64,000 nucleotides of DNA from Lentilitoribacter sp. Alg239-R112 (GCF_900537175.1 NZ_LS999833.1:682001-746000), one strand, 5' to 3'. Shown: positions 51,785 through 62,179, counted from the stretch's first letter. The notes: generated from the sequence alone by a model not told the origin. A program made the numbers and translations.

Positions 51785-53389
51785 TCAAAATCCTTTTTTG
51801 ATGCTTCCCAAAATACCTCGTACAATTGCCCTACCAAAAGAGCTTGCCATCGAGCGAGCAGCAGACTTCAGCGCAGCTTCCGCCACTGATTGTCTTCTGC
51901 GACCTGACGAACGCTTGCGCGTAGTCTTTTTTCGTCGTGTTGAGCGCTTACGTCCCCGGCGATCATAATCATCGTCGTCGTCCTCGTCATCAAAACCAGG
52001 CAGTGTCCAACGACGGCTTTCTTTAAGCTCTTTCTCTTCTTCGCGAGCCTCGCGCTCACGCTCTTCTTCCTCGCGACGCGCAGCTTTTTCTGAACGTTCC
52101 CGTAAGATTTCAAACGCAGATTCTCGATCAATCTCGCGATCATATTCTGATGCGACAGGGCTAACCTTAATCACATCTTTGCGCTCATGGTCCTCTATCG
52201 GACCAAGACGTGACGAAGGCGGGCGAATAAGCGTGCGTTCGACCATTGACGGCACACCCTTTGACTCCAGCGTCGAGACCAATGCTTCACCCACTCCCAA
52301 TTGAGTTATCGTCTCAAAGCAATCGAACTCAGGATTTGGCCGGAAGGTAGACGCTGCCACTTTTACAGCCTTTTGCTCACGTGGTGTATAAGCACGTAAG
52401 GCATGCTGGATGCGATTACCAAGCTGCGAAAGGACCGTATCTGGCACATCGAGTGGGTTTTGCGTTACAAAATAAATCCCCACACCCTTGGACCGGATCA
52501 GGCGGACAACCTGTTCAACACGATCAATGAGAATTTTAGGTGCCTCATCAAAAAGCAAGTGCGCTTCATCGAAAAAGAAAACCAAACGCGGCACATCTGG
52601 ATCACCGACTTCAGGCAATTCTTCAAACAGCTCCGATAACAACCAAAGCAAAAAGGTTGCATAAAGGCGTGGGTTCATCATCAGCTTATCAGCGGCCAAT
52701 ACGCTGATCGCACCACGACCATCATTTGTTGTGCGCATAATATCCTTGATTTGCAATGCAGGTTCACCGAAGAACTCTTCCGCTCCTTGTTGTTCCAACA
52801 CCAGAAGATCGCGCTGAATAGCACCGATAGATGAATTTGAAATATTGCCATAAAGCCCTGAAAGCTCCTTCGCATTTTCACCCATATATTTGAGCATGGC
52901 GAGTAAATCTTTCATATCCACCAATGGAAGGCCGTGTTCATCAGCGATTTTGAATGCAATATTAATAACGCCTTCTTGCGCATCGGTTGCATCCATTAAT
53001 CGTGATAAAAGAAGCGGTCCCATCTCAGTCATTGTCGTGCGAACACGATGCCCTTTTTCACCAAAAAGATCCCAGAAAATCACTGGAAATTCTTGAAACT
53101 CATAAGGATCTAAACCGATGGTAGCGGCTCGCTTCTCCAGGAAATCCTTATGTTCTCCAATTGTAGCAATGCCGGACAAATCACCCTTCACGTCAGCGCA
53201 AAACACGGGGACACCAGCATTTGAGAAGCTTTCAGCTAAAATCTGCAGCGTCACAGTTTTACCCGTGCCCGTTGCGCCGGTAATCAGTCCATGTCGATTT
53301 GCGTATTTAAGTTTTAAATACTCGCCCTTATTGGTGCTATCATCCGGATGGCGGCTGGTGCCAAGGTAAATATGATCATCTTTTAGCAT
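51785..53389 (-). CDS. HerA-like ATPase (DUF853)
   Basis: A 534-residue protein with Walker A GATGTGKT at residues 38-45, the Walker B-like [17 protein letters not shown], and a sensor-like [18 protein letters not shown]. Both the N-terminal ATPase and the C-terminal helix region match the DUF853/HerA group. The C-terminus has an acidic/basic charged stretch, then a Lys/Arg-rich tail ([20 protein letters not shown]). It is probably a DNA translocase; the partner nuclease seen with true HerA (NurA) is absent here. Confidence 0.9.
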   Translation of the reverse strand: MLKDDHIYLGTSRHPDDSTNKGEYLKLKYANRHGLITGATGTGKTVTLQILAESFSNAGVPVFCADVKGDLSGIATIGEHKDFLEKRAATIGLDPYEFQEFPVIFWDLFGEKGHRVRTTMTEMGPLLLSRLMDATDAQEGVINIAFKIADEHGLPLVDMKDLLAMLKYMGENAKELSGLYGNISNSSIGAIQRDLLVLEQQGAEEFFGEPALQIKDIMRTTNDGRGAISVLAADKLMMNPRLYATFLLWLLSELFEELPEVGDPDVPRLVFFFDEAHLLFDEAPKILIDRVEQVVRLIRSKGVGIYFVTQNPLDVPDTVLSQLGNRIQHALRAYTPREQKAVKVAASTFRPNPEFDCFETITQLGVGEALVSTLESKGVPSMVERTLIRPPSSRLGPIEDHERKDVIKVSPVASEYDREIDRESAFEILRERSEKAARREEEEREREAREEEKELKESRRWTLPGFDDEDDDDDYDRRGRKRSTRRKKTTRKRSSGRRRQSVAEAALKSAARSMASSFGRAIVRGILGSIKKGF

Positions 53390-53411
53390 TACAGATCTCT
53401 CAATTAGGCGT

Positions 53412-53426
53412 CACCTGTCACAGGTG
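53412..53426. promoter_or_regulatory. Perfect palindrome upstream of the HerA-like gene
   Basis: CACCTGT-c-ACAGGTG, a 15-bp palindrome located 23 bp upstream of the HerA-like start, in the divergent region shared with the Tat-exported protein gene. A one-base centre suggests a protein site rather than a hairpin. Confidence 0.5.
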
Positions 53427-53548
53427 TCTGATTTTGTTATTATCTCCTTATAGGGGAGGCATTTGCGACCTGCAATCCGTTATCAATATTTGTTCTCTTC
53501 TGATAAGTTAAAGCTTAATCATTTTGATCTACAATTTGGTCAGAAAAT

Positions 53549-54946
53549 ATGGATAAACGGGATATCAAATTGTCCAAAAACCTGCTCCATCGTCGCGAAT
53601 TACTTTTAGGTGTTGCTGCCTGTATTACGATAACTCCGTATCATTCAAATGCGCAAACTCCCCTTAATTTAGGTGAGTTACGTGGCATTGTAGACGCTAG
53701 TAAAAATGGATTATCCCCTCAAAGCGGTAAAGACCAAAGCTCTTCATTACAGAACCTAATTAATAAAACAGCATCAAAACAGGAGATACTCTTCATTCCC
53801 GCCGGCAATTATTACGTATCTAATATTGAACTTCCAGATAACACGCGCATCTTGGGTATTGCCAATGCATCTCGCATTATTTACACGGGCCGCGGCCATG
53901 GAATGCGTGCGCGATCGGCACAGCATATCGAGTTGCGGGATATCGTTCTAGATGGCGCATCCAATGTATTTTCAAACTATGCGAAGGGGCTGCTACACAT
54001 TTCCAACTGTCCTGGCCTCTTGCTTGATAATATTGTTGTTCGAAACAGTGCATTTTATGGAATATACTTAGAAAGTTGCGGCGGTAGTATTAAAAACTGT
54101 GACATCTCACATGTACGAGAAGCCGCCATTTATGCGGTACAAAACACAGGCTTGAATGTTCGCAACAACCATATTCATGATTGTGCTAATGGTGGTATTC
54201 TCATTCATCGTTGGGAGGTTGGCGAAGACAACACCTCAGTGTCAAACAATAGAATTGCTCGAATTGCAGCTATGAATGGTGGCACGGGCCCATGGGGTAA
54301 TGGGATTAATATCTTTCGCGCTGGCAATGTATCGATCAGTGACAATCATATTTCCGATTGTGCATTTTCCGCCATTAGAGCAAACTCAGCATCAAATATT
54401 CGCATTTCAGATAACTCGTGTTTTGGTTCGGGTGAAACTGCGCTTTATGTCGAATTCGCATTCCAAGGTGCGGTTGTTACTGGCAACCTGATTGATGGCG
54501 GAACAATAGGGATCTCAATCGCAAATTTTGATAGCGGTGGCCGAATGAGCGTGATCTCTGGCAACCTTGTTCGCAATATTATAGATAAAGGCCCCTACCC
54601 GCAGGAAGGGCCAGGTTTTGGACACGGGATCGCGGTGGAAGCTGATGCAAGTGTAACAGGTAATACGATTGATAATGTTGCAAAATGGGGCATGCTCTTG
54701 GGTTGGGGACCATTTCTCCGTTCCGTCAATATCAATGGGAATGTTATTCGCAAAGCGCCCATTGGAATTGCTGTATCAGTGGTCAAGGGAGCAAAGAGTA
54801 CATCCATCACCAACAATATATTCGATGAGATATCTCATGGCGCCATTATGGGTCATGAATGGTCGAAACCTGTCACAAGTGATCTAGCTTTGTCGACCAA
54901 ATCCAGATTTTCGCATCTTAGAATTGTTGACAACATCGTAAACTAA
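53549..54946 (+). CDS. Tat-exported beta-helix protein (TIGR03808 family)
   Basis: A 465-residue protein. Its Tat-like signal has the twin Arg HRRELLLGVAA and a signal ending near residue 35. The mature part is built of parallel beta-helix repeats with N, I and G at repeated positions, such as LDNIVVRNSAFYGIYLESCG, GGSIKNCDISHVREAAIYAV and ISDNHISDCAFSAIRANSAS. Members occur across Rhizobiales and are exported folded; the function is unknown, possibly polysaccharide binding or cleavage. Preceded by no clear operon partner. Confidence 0.88.
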   Translation: MDKRDIKLSKNLLHRRELLLGVAACITITPYHSNAQTPLNLGELRGIVDASKNGLSPQSGKDQSSSLQNLINKTASKQEILFIPAGNYYVSNIELPDNTRILGIANASRIIYTGRGHGMRARSAQHIELRDIVLDGASNVFSNYAKGLLHISNCPGLLLDNIVVRNSAFYGIYLESCGGSIKNCDISHVREAAIYAVQNTGLNVRNNHIHDCANGGILIHRWEVGEDNTSVSNNRIARIAAMNGGTGPWGNGINIFRAGNVSISDNHISDCAFSAIRANSASNIRISDNSCFGSGETALYVEFAFQGAVVTGNLIDGGTIGISIANFDSGGRMSVISGNLVRNIIDKGPYPQEGPGFGHGIAVEADASVTGNTIDNVAKWGMLLGWGPFLRSVNINGNVIRKAPIGIAVSVVKGAKSTSITNNIFDEISHGAIMGHEWSKPVTSDLALSTKSRFSHLRIVDNIVN

Positions 54947-54989
54947 TTGGGATTGCAAAAACAAGGAACAAAAGTTTCCGATCAGGAAC

Positions 54990-56018
54990 CTATGATTGAA
55001 GTGACGCAGTAATTTTACCGACAATGTCGCCGTTCCAATTAGTGAGTTCTCGATTGGCAAATGCCTTCAAGTTAGCTGCAATTGGTTCCTCAGCCTCCAT
55101 ATAATTTGCAATCAACTCCGCAATTACGACTTCCGCTGCACGCGTTGCTCCATCGTCGATTTTAAGCGCCATACCAAGACCAAGTTTCGGCAGGGCTGCG
55201 GTATAAACACCTTCCGCGCCAGTTTTTACAAATATCTCACCCGGCGCGATTTCCATTAACTTTGTACAAGCTCTATCTGTTCCAGCCACATAAAACGGTT
55301 CAGCCATACAAGCATCTATCAGAGTTTTAGATGCTTTTGCACGCTCAGAAGTAAGACCTTCCCCTGTCGCCATTTTTGCAAATCCGTGTGCCAGTTTTTT
55401 AAGTGGTACTGCGTATGTCGGTATCGCGCAGCCATCTATGCCACAAAGATCCATGTCCAACTTGCTGCCAGTCATCGCTTCTAGGCTCCGAGCAACTTCT
55501 TGCTGAACTGTGTGTTGAGAATTAACATACCCGCGCAAGGGGAGATTACAATGGCATGCAACACATAAAAAACCGGCGTGTTTTCCTGAACAATTATTAT
55601 GCAAACAAGATGGTTCGACCCCAAATTTAGCTTGCTCAATCAATATATTTGGATGAAAAGACCAGTGCGTGCCACACTCCATGTTGGTTTGATCAAGTCC
55701 TGCCTTCGCCAACATCTGCGCGGCAAGCTCAGCATGTTTTTGTTCGCCGGAATGTGAGGCACATGCAAGCGCCAGTTCGCGATTTCCAAACCCATAAGTG
55801 CTTGCTGCACCACTTTCGACAAGCAACAATGCCTGCATCGCTTTGACGGCAGAACGAGGGAATATTGGACTTTCTATGTTGCCCGCAGACATCACTATTT
55901 TCCCCGAACCATCAGAAACGGCATAGGCCCCACAATGCTTACTCTCAACACTTCTGCCGCGCGTAAGTTCTACTAGGGTCGGATTAATCACCAAATTGTC
56001 CTCAATTTCTGTAACCAA
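54990..56018 (-). CDS. L-asparaginase, rhizobial (AnsA/ReAV-like) type
   Basis: A 342-residue enzyme unlike the classical E. coli asparaginases. It has PRSAVKAMQALLLVESGAAS (Ser and Lys in SxxK order), ACASHSGEQKH, NNCSGKHAGFLCVA (Cys and Lys) and CGIDGCAIPTYAVP. In the Rhizobium etli homologue, zinc is bound by Cys135, Lys138 and Cys189, and catalysis uses Ser48/Lys51 with Ser80. The spacing here agrees. The family includes both asparagine hydrolysis and related functions, so the activity is inferred. Confidence 0.9.
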   Translation of the reverse strand: MVTEIEDNLVINPTLVELTRGRSVESKHCGAYAVSDGSGKIVMSAGNIESPIFPRSAVKAMQALLLVESGAASTYGFGNRELALACASHSGEQKHAELAAQMLAKAGLDQTNMECGTHWSFHPNILIEQAKFGVEPSCLHNNCSGKHAGFLCVACHCNLPLRGYVNSQHTVQQEVARSLEAMTGSKLDMDLCGIDGCAIPTYAVPLKKLAHGFAKMATGEGLTSERAKASKTLIDACMAEPFYVAGTDRACTKLMEIAPGEIFVKTGAEGVYTAALPKLGLGMALKIDDGATRAAEVVIAELIANYMEAEEPIAANLKAFANRELTNWNGDIVGKITASLQS

Positions 56019-56094
56019 GACTAAACTTTAATTCTTCATTAACCATGTTTTGGCCAAAGTGAAAGTGAATTTAACGTCTACGAAGTATTGATCT

Positions 56095-57486
56095 ATGCCC
56101 TATGCAGGTAACATTTCCGGAGTGAATCAGCCCGTCGCTGATAGTAGGGGGGCAACACAGGTTTCCGACCAGTTGCGTTTACGAGATTTTATTGCAAGTG
56201 ATCATGTACGGCGCGCACTCCTAGTTCTGTTTTCAAGCATAATATTTGTAACAATCATTCTTTCTTTTCGCCCATTCAATGCAAGCTCCGATGCCCCGAG
56301 AATAACTGGCGGCGACGCCGTTAATCAGATTGGTTTCATAACCTTATTGGTAATTTCTGGGTTTATGATGCTTACGCAGGTCAGCTCGCGCAAATTACGT
56401 GCAGTGGCATCGCCAGCATGGATATTAGCCTTAGGCGCAATGGCTGTTGCCGTTTACATGTCCAATGACAGTATTGCTGCTGGTAGAGCATTGGCATTGG
56501 CCCTTATTTCAGCTTTTGTGGCATTAAATATCATCATGGTACCGGCATCTGTTCGTGATTTCCGAGCAGTCCTGGTGTTAACATCAACTTTAGTTATAGT
56601 TATTTCCTATATAGGACTTGTACTTTTCCCTGACGCAGCAGTTCATTCCTCTGGCGGATATGAGGCTCAACACGAAGGACTTTGGCGCGGTCCATTCCGT
56701 CATAAGAATATAGCCGGCCCAATTTTTTCTATTCTCACCATTTTTGGCGTTTACATCTACAGATCTGGGGATAAAGCCATGGGCGTAGTCATCGCACTTC
56801 TTTCGTTTATCTTCGTATTGAAAACGGGCTCTAAGACTACGACAGGCTTCCTGCCCATGGCTATTTTTGCAATCTTGACCGCACGTCTCTTTGGGAGTTC
56901 TAAAACAGCTATTTTTACGGTGATTATAACATTCTTGGGAGCCGCGCTTTTATCAGTTGGCACCGTTTATAGCGAAAATTTAAAAACCATAACGAGCCTT
57001 TTCCTAGATGATACCACATTCACGGGGCGGGATGATCTTTGGCACTTTGGGATAGATAATGTTCTAACACGCCCATTCTTTGGATTTGGTTTCGACAATT
57101 TCTGGCAAACCGATATGGTCAAAAATGGGGTTATTCCGGCCTATTCAAAATGGGATTTTCTTAACATTGTTCATGGCCACAACAGTTACATCGATACAAT
57201 GTTGGCATTTGGTTTCGTTGGAGGACCCATCATCATATTTGTTGTCTACATCCTACCTATGATCAACTATGTACGAGCATATAATGATCCATCAAAACGA
57301 CATCTGGCGGACATGTTTATGATGGTCATTGCCTTTACAATACTATTATCTTTGATGGAGGCGTTTGTTCTAAGTAGATCCGATCCGATCTGGATCATGC
57401 ATATATTCTCAGTTTTCGGCCTTCAAATCTTGGCCAGAACTCACAAAAATCATGCATCAGAACGACAATTTCAGAGTTTTAAGTAA
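56095..57486 (+). CDS. O-antigen ligase / exopolysaccharide polymerase-like membrane protein
   Basis: A 463-residue protein with about ten membrane helices. The diagnostic Wzy_C-like region includes VHSSGGYEAQHEGLWRGPFR HKNIAGPIFSILTIFG in a large loop, and DDTTFTGRDDLWHFGIDNVL, RPFFGFGFDNFW, NIVHGHNSYIDTMLAFGFVG with the conserved His. This is the O-antigen ligase superfamily, which includes ExoQ-like polymerases. The specific polymer is unknown. It stands alone and is divergent from the asparaginase gene. Confidence 0.88.
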   Translation: MPYAGNISGVNQPVADSRGATQVSDQLRLRDFIASDHVRRALLVLFSSIIFVTIILSFRPFNASSDAPRITGGDAVNQIGFITLLVISGFMMLTQVSSRKLRAVASPAWILALGAMAVAVYMSNDSIAAGRALALALISAFVALNIIMVPASVRDFRAVLVLTSTLVIVISYIGLVLFPDAAVHSSGGYEAQHEGLWRGPFRHKNIAGPIFSILTIFGVYIYRSGDKAMGVVIALLSFIFVLKTGSKTTTGFLPMAIFAILTARLFGSSKTAIFTVIITFLGAALLSVGTVYSENLKTITSLFLDDTTFTGRDDLWHFGIDNVLTRPFFGFGFDNFWQTDMVKNGVIPAYSKWDFLNIVHGHNSYIDTMLAFGFVGGPIIIFVVYILPMINYVRAYNDPSKRHLADMFMMVIAFTILLSLMEAFVLSRSDPIWIMHIFSVFGLQILARTHKNHASERQFQSFK

Positions 57487-57519
57487 CTTAATCAGGAATA
57501 AACTTAGGTTATTTATAAA

Positions 57520-58263
57520 TTATTCTATTGCAGATAATATACCATCTATCCGGTAGGTAGATGTCACAGATCGATCAAACTCTGGCGGACGCAATGTGCC
57601 CCCCATAGATACTCGATTGTTCCTGTAAAGCATAGGGCCTGCTTGTTTTTCGAATGCTGAGAAGTGAATTTCATTGACACCTGTTTCGTCAAGAATTCTG
57701 ACAACATTATTGGGTGTAATTCCGCACCCAGCCATAATTCTAATCCGACCTTTCGCACGTTTCACCATCTGGTGGATCACCGGTGCTCCCTCAAGCGCAT
57801 TTGGAGAATGGCCTGATGTTAATATGCGCTCAACACCCAAATCAATTAGTGTATCTAGCGCAGATAGAGGATCATAAGCCATATCTATCGCTCGATGAAA
57901 TGTCACTGCTACGGGGCGGGATAATTCAATCAACTCGGCAGTTCTTGAAATATCTACGCTACCATCAGCATCGAGCAAGCCAAATACGAACCCTTCAACA
58001 CCCAAACATTTCAAAGCTATGATATCTTCTTTCATGGAGCAAAACTCTTCTTCGGTGTAAAGAAAGTCACCACCACGCGGCCTGATCATAACTTGAATAT
58101 CGACATTTCCAGAAACAGCAACAGCGCGTTTTACTAACCCGTATGACGGTGTAAGTCCGCCCTCCAATAACGCCGAACATAGCTCCACCCCATTCGCGCC
58201 TGCTTCTTTCGCGGCGAGAACACCTTCAACAGAATCGATACATATTTCAGTTCTGATGGACAA
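57520..58263 (-). CDS. cutC: CutC family protein
   Basis: A 247-residue TIM-barrel protein: EICIDSVEGVLAAKEAGANG VELCSALLEGGLTPSYGL, MIRPRGGDFLYTEEEF, GFVFGLLDADGSVD, VTFHRAIDMAYDPLSAL, RILTSGHSPNALEG and MAGCGITPNNVVRI. The family was named for copper homeostasis, but that role is doubtful. It is the last gene of the ABC transporter operon, 14 bp after the ATPase gene, which hints at a metabolic role with the imported sugar. Confidence 0.92.
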   Translation of the reverse strand: MSIRTEICIDSVEGVLAAKEAGANGVELCSALLEGGLTPSYGLVKRAVAVSGNVDIQVMIRPRGGDFLYTEEEFCSMKEDIIALKCLGVEGFVFGLLDADGSVDISRTAELIELSRPVAVTFHRAIDMAYDPLSALDTLIDLGVERILTSGHSPNALEGAPVIHQMVKRAKGRIRIMAGCGITPNNVVRILDETGVNEIHFSAFEKQAGPMLYRNNRVSMGGTLRPPEFDRSVTSTYRIDGILSAIE

Positions 58264-58277
58264 TGTTATAACTTCCG

Positions 58278-59279
58278 TTACCTGATGGCATTACCTTCAT
58301 TGTCAAACTCATGAACGCGACCATTCTCAGGAGTAGCATAAACAGTCTGCCCTTCTTCAAATGAATGCTCGCCGAACAGGCGTACTGTTATTGATCCTGC
58401 ACTTTCACCATCGAGATAAACATTTGTGTCTGCACCTAGATGTTCAACGTGTGAGACAGTGCATTTCCAATCACCTTCTTTTGCATTAAGCAGCAAATGC
58501 TCAGGCCGCACACCAATAGTTTTTGCTTTTGACGAACCTACATCCTGACCAGAAATAAAATTCATTTTGGGAGAACCTATAAACCCTGCAACAAACATGT
58601 TGGCAGGACTATTATACAACTCCATAGGAGCCCCAACCTGTTCAATCCTGCCATCTTGCAGCACAACAATTCTATCAGCTAAAGTCATTGCCTCTGTTTG
58701 GTCATGCGTTACATATACCATTGTCGTGTCTAGTTGACGATGGAGACGTGCGATCTCTAAACGCGTATTTACCCGCAAAGCAGCATCCAAATTTGATAAA
58801 GGCTCGTCAAACAGGAAGAGTGACGGTTTGCGCACAAGCGCTCTACCAATAGCTACTCGTTGTCGTTGTCCACCCGATAGCTCGGCAGGCCGACGCTCGA
58901 GATACTCATCTAATGATAGCATTGCCGAAGCAGCTTCCACCTTATCCGCAATTTCTTGCTTAGGGCGTTTTGCTTGCTTTAAACCAAGGCTCATATTCTC
59001 TTTAACCGACAGATGCGGATAAAGCGCATAAGTTTGAAAGACCATTGCAATACCGCGCTTAGTCGGCGGTTCAGCATTTACTTCACGTCCATCAATCTCG
59101 ATGACACCATCAGTTTCATTTTCAAGGCCGGCGATGATGCGCAATAATGTAGATTTCCCGCAGCCAGATGGGCCAACAAAAACGACAAACTCTCCATCTG
59201 GCACATCTAGATCGATCCCTTTGAGAACGTCTACTGAGCCGAAGGATTTCCGAATATTTTTAAGTAATAAAGATCCCAA
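58278..59279 (-). CDS. Sugar ABC transporter ATP-binding protein (UgpC/MalK type)
   Basis: A 333-residue ATPase. Walker A is GPSGCGKSTLL, the signature is LSGGQRQRVAIGRALVRKPS, Walker B is LFLFDEPLSNLDA, and the switch His is in VYVTHDQTEAM. A C-terminal TOBE/regulatory domain follows, with GVRPEHLLLN and the closing IRLFGEHSF region. It energises the permeases encoded upstream in the same operon. Confidence 0.95.
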   Translation of the reverse strand: MGSLLLKNIRKSFGSVDVLKGIDLDVPDGEFVVFVGPSGCGKSTLLRIIAGLENETDGVIEIDGREVNAEPPTKRGIAMVFQTYALYPHLSVKENMSLGLKQAKRPKQEIADKVEAASAMLSLDEYLERRPAELSGGQRQRVAIGRALVRKPSLFLFDEPLSNLDAALRVNTRLEIARLHRQLDTTMVYVTHDQTEAMTLADRIVVLQDGRIEQVGAPMELYNSPANMFVAGFIGSPKMNFISGQDVGSSKAKTIGVRPEHLLLNAKEGDWKCTVSHVEHLGADTNVYLDGESAGSITVRLFGEHSFEEGQTVYATPENGRVHEFDNEGNAIR

Positions 59280-59294
59280 AACGATTTCCTAATC

Positions 59295-60356
59295 TTAAAG
59301 TTCTATTTCAACGCCAGTGCGAATACTTTCATCTGCCGCAAGGCAAATGCTGAGAGATTGAACAGCATCATCAACATGACGATGAGTGTCCAAGTCTTCA
59401 TATATAACCCGCGCCATATATTCCTGTTCACGTGCACAAAGTTCATCATGCCCCGGTTCATCTGCCATCGACAAATTTTCATCGAGTTTTTTAAACTCAC
59501 CCGAAGCATCAATTTCTGCGCTGTGAATACGGATCAATGATGTTTTTGTGTGTGCATCAACATCATCAGATTTTGTACCCTCAGGCACCACAATGGATAC
59601 GCTCCCATTTGGAGATATGATATCTTTCACAAAGAATGCTGTTTCTGACATCATCGGCCCCCAACCGGCTTCATACCACCCGACAGATTTGTCTTCAAAA
59701 ATCACTTGAAAGTGACCATAATTATACATATCCGGACTTATTTCATCGCTCATCCGCAAGCCCATACCGTGCACTTTCACAGGTTTTGCATCGGTAATCT
59801 GACACATAACGTCAACATAATGAACGCCACAGTCCACAATGGGCGATGTCGTCTTCATAAGGCTTTTATGTGTTTGCCAAGTTGGGCCTGAAGATTGTTG
59901 ATTCAAGTTCAAGCGAAAAACGTACGGCCCTCCCAGATCCCGCGCCTTTTCGATCAGCGTGATCCAGGAAGGATGATGCCGTAAGATGTAACCAACAACA
60001 AGCTTTTTCTTCAAACGTTTTGCAGTGTCTGCAACACGCTTTGCATCTGCAACTGTTGTCGCAATAGGTTTTTCCACAAATACATGCGCACCTGCTTCCA
60101 TCGCCATTATGGAGTAGTCTGCATGCGTATCAGAATATGTATTGATTGACACAAGTTCAGGTTTAAATTCCGCAAGCGCAACTTCATATGAATGATGGAC
60201 TGTGTAGCCGTGCAAATCCTCAGGCAAATCTACTTTCGAACGATTTACAAGACCAACAATTTCGAAATCAGGATCGTTGTGATAAGCCAAAGCATGGCTT
60301 TTTCCCATATTTCCGAGACCAACAGCCAGAACCCGAATGGGTTTTCGGTCTATCAT
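59295..60356 (-). CDS. Gfo/Idh/MocA family NAD(P)-dependent oxidoreductase
   Basis: A 353-residue enzyme. The N-terminal Rossmann fold starts RVLAVGLGNMGKSHALAYH and has the active-site EKPIATTVADAKRVADTAK. The C-terminal domain contains SPIVDCGVHYVDVMCQIT, with the conserved Asp and His of the family active site. It lies between the inner permease and the ATPase genes of a sugar ABC operon, so it probably oxidises or epimerises the imported sugar. Substrate is unknown. Confidence 0.92.
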   Translation of the reverse strand: MIDRKPIRVLAVGLGNMGKSHALAYHNDPDFEIVGLVNRSKVDLPEDLHGYTVHHSYEVALAEFKPELVSINTYSDTHADYSIMAMEAGAHVFVEKPIATTVADAKRVADTAKRLKKKLVVGYILRHHPSWITLIEKARDLGGPYVFRLNLNQQSSGPTWQTHKSLMKTTSPIVDCGVHYVDVMCQITDAKPVKVHGMGLRMSDEISPDMYNYGHFQVIFEDKSVGWYEAGWGPMMSETAFFVKDIISPNGSVSIVVPEGTKSDDVDAHTKTSLIRIHSAEIDASGEFKKLDENLSMADEPGHDELCAREQEYMARVIYEDLDTHRHVDDAVQSLSICLAADESIRTGVEIEL

Positions 60357-61213
60357 TTTACTGCTCCAGCGGTGATACCCTTGATCAACTGCTTTGAGAA
60401 AATAAGATACAGAATGAGTACCGGTATAATGGCAAGTGACAGGGAAGAAAGAACAGCATTCCAGTCAGTTACAAATTGCCCGATAAATACTTGTGCACCT
60501 AAAGTTACAGTTTTAGTTTCCTCCGCTGGTGCCAATATTAATGGGAACCAAAGATCGTTCCATATTGGGATCATTGTAAAGACGGCAACTGTCGCCATTG
60601 CTGGCCTGATTAAAGGCAGAACCAAGCGCCCAAATATTCGATACTCAGAAAGACCATCTATGCGCCCTGCATTTTTTAAATCATCTGAAATACCTTGCAT
60701 AAACTCCGATAAAATAAATATGGCAAGTGGCAGACCCTGCGCAGTATAAACTAGGATAAGCGCCGTCAGAGTATTTACAAGGCCGCTCGCGACCATAATA
60801 TCCAAGATCGCGACTGTTCCTAAACGGATTGGAATCATAATACCCAACGCCAGGTACAGTCCCATCAAAAGATTGCCACGGAAGCGATATTCGGCAAGTG
60901 CAAAAGCTGCCATAGCGCCGAACAAAAGCACCATTGTGAGCGTGACGACTGTAACGACTAGACTATTTTGAAAATAGAGTAGAAAGTCGCCTTGTTTGAT
61001 CACCGTTTCATACCCGATCAAGCTGAACGATTCCGCATTGGGTAATGATAAAGGTGACTTGAATATTGCTTTTCGAGATTTGAACGAATTGATCAAAATC
61101 ACGAATACAGGGAACAAGGCGATCAATGTATATGTTATCAAAATTCCATGTGCTGCAAATGCTTGAAACGTTTGGCGCGATGTATTTGAAATACCGTTTG
61201 AATTACTCATCAT
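60353..61213 (-). CDS. Carbohydrate ABC transporter permease (MalG-like)
   Basis: A 286-residue permease with six membrane helices. The ABC-coupling loop is KNAGRIDGLSEYRIFGRLVL PLIRPAMATV, a standard EAA motif. An N-terminal periplasmic segment after the first helix (INSFKSRKAIFKSPLSLP) is typical of MalG-type subunits. It overlaps the oxidoreductase start by 4 bp and follows the other permease by 6 bp. Confidence 0.93.
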   Translation of the reverse strand: MMSNSNGISNTSRQTFQAFAAHGILITYTLIALFPVFVILINSFKSRKAIFKSPLSLPNAESFSLIGYETVIKQGDFLLYFQNSLVVTVVTLTMVLLFGAMAAFALAEYRFRGNLLMGLYLALGIMIPIRLGTVAILDIMVASGLVNTLTALILVYTAQGLPLAIFILSEFMQGISDDLKNAGRIDGLSEYRIFGRLVLPLIRPAMATVAVFTMIPIWNDLWFPLILAPAEETKTVTLGAQVFIGQFVTDWNAVLSSLSLAIIPVLILYLIFSKQLIKGITAGAVK

Positions 61214-61219
61214 ACACCC

Positions 61220-62146
61220 CTAGAATTGATAGCGGCGCAGCCGCGTTTGAATGCCGAATAGATAGAGCGATACTCCAATCAAGATGATCAGGAACATGGC
61301 TGACGCTATGGTTGATCCCATGTTTGGATCACCCAACTGCAACTGAAATCCGAAGAATGTTCGGAACATAAGTGTGCCGAGAATATCAGTGGAATAGTTT
61401 GGTCCCGCCAATGCGCCCTGTGTTGCATATATCAGATCAAATGCATTGAAGTTAGCAACAAAGGTTAGCACCGAGATAATGCCGATTGATGGCAAAATAA
61501 GTGGCAACTTAATTTTGAAAAATTGCGAGATACCATAAATTCCATCACATTCAGCAGCTTCTAATATCTCATCAGGAATTGACAATAGCGCGGCGTAAAT
61601 CAGCATCATCGGTATCCCGACGAACTGCCAAACAGATACCAAGGCCAATGTTGTCAACGCATATTCTTCTTTACCAAGCCATGGGGCAAATAGGCTCTTA
61701 AGACCAACAGCATCAAGCATAGAAGGCGCAACACCCCATAAAGGACTTAAAATAAGTTTCCAAGCAAATCCTACAATCACAAATGAGAGGATAGTTGGTA
61801 CAAAAATTGATGTTCGGTAAAAACTTCGCATACGCAACTTATTGCTGCTCAATATAGCCGCAAGTATAATGCCGATAGGGTTTTGAACCAGCATATGAAT
61901 GACGAAGAACCAAGTATTATTGCTAAAGGCGTTCCAAAAATCTGCTGACCACCGCTCATCTCCGAATAGCTTCTTGAAATTTGCAAGCCCTACAAAGACT
62001 TGATTACTTTCAACAGTCTGAAATAACGACAGCTGAATTGTCGCAAATAGCGGAATAACCATAATGGCAGTGTAGATCAGTGTCGCTGGCGCAAGAAAAA
62101 CTAGAATATGCCAGCGAAACGATGTTCGTTTTCGTGTCTGTTTCAT
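61220..62146 (-). CDS. Sugar ABC transporter permease (MalF/UgpA-like)
   Basis: About 308 residues with six membrane helices. The coupling loop is EAAECDGIYGISQFFKIKLP, then LILPSIGIISVLTFVANFNA. The ATG at 62146 follows GAGGGGAATTCA; a start at 62164 is less good. A hairpin between it and the binding protein gene may lower its expression relative to that gene. Confidence 0.93.
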   Translation of the reverse strand: MKQTRKRTSFRWHILVFLAPATLIYTAIMVIPLFATIQLSLFQTVESNQVFVGLANFKKLFGDERWSADFWNAFSNNTWFFVIHMLVQNPIGIILAAILSSNKLRMRSFYRTSIFVPTILSFVIVGFAWKLILSPLWGVAPSMLDAVGLKSLFAPWLGKEEYALTTLALVSVWQFVGIPMMLIYAALLSIPDEILEAAECDGIYGISQFFKIKLPLILPSIGIISVLTFVANFNAFDLIYATQGALAGPNYSTDILGTLMFRTFFGFQLQLGDPNMGSTIASAMFLIILIGVSLYLFGIQTRLRRYQF

Positions 62147-62179
62147 TGAATTCCCCTCACCCAAAATCTAAAGTTTAAA

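Noticed and set aside
51785..53389. HerA/NurA or HerA-based anti-phage system
   Set aside because: No nuclease or partner gene lies beside it; neighbours are superoxide dismutase and a Tat-exported protein, and DUF853 proteins are common housekeeping genes.
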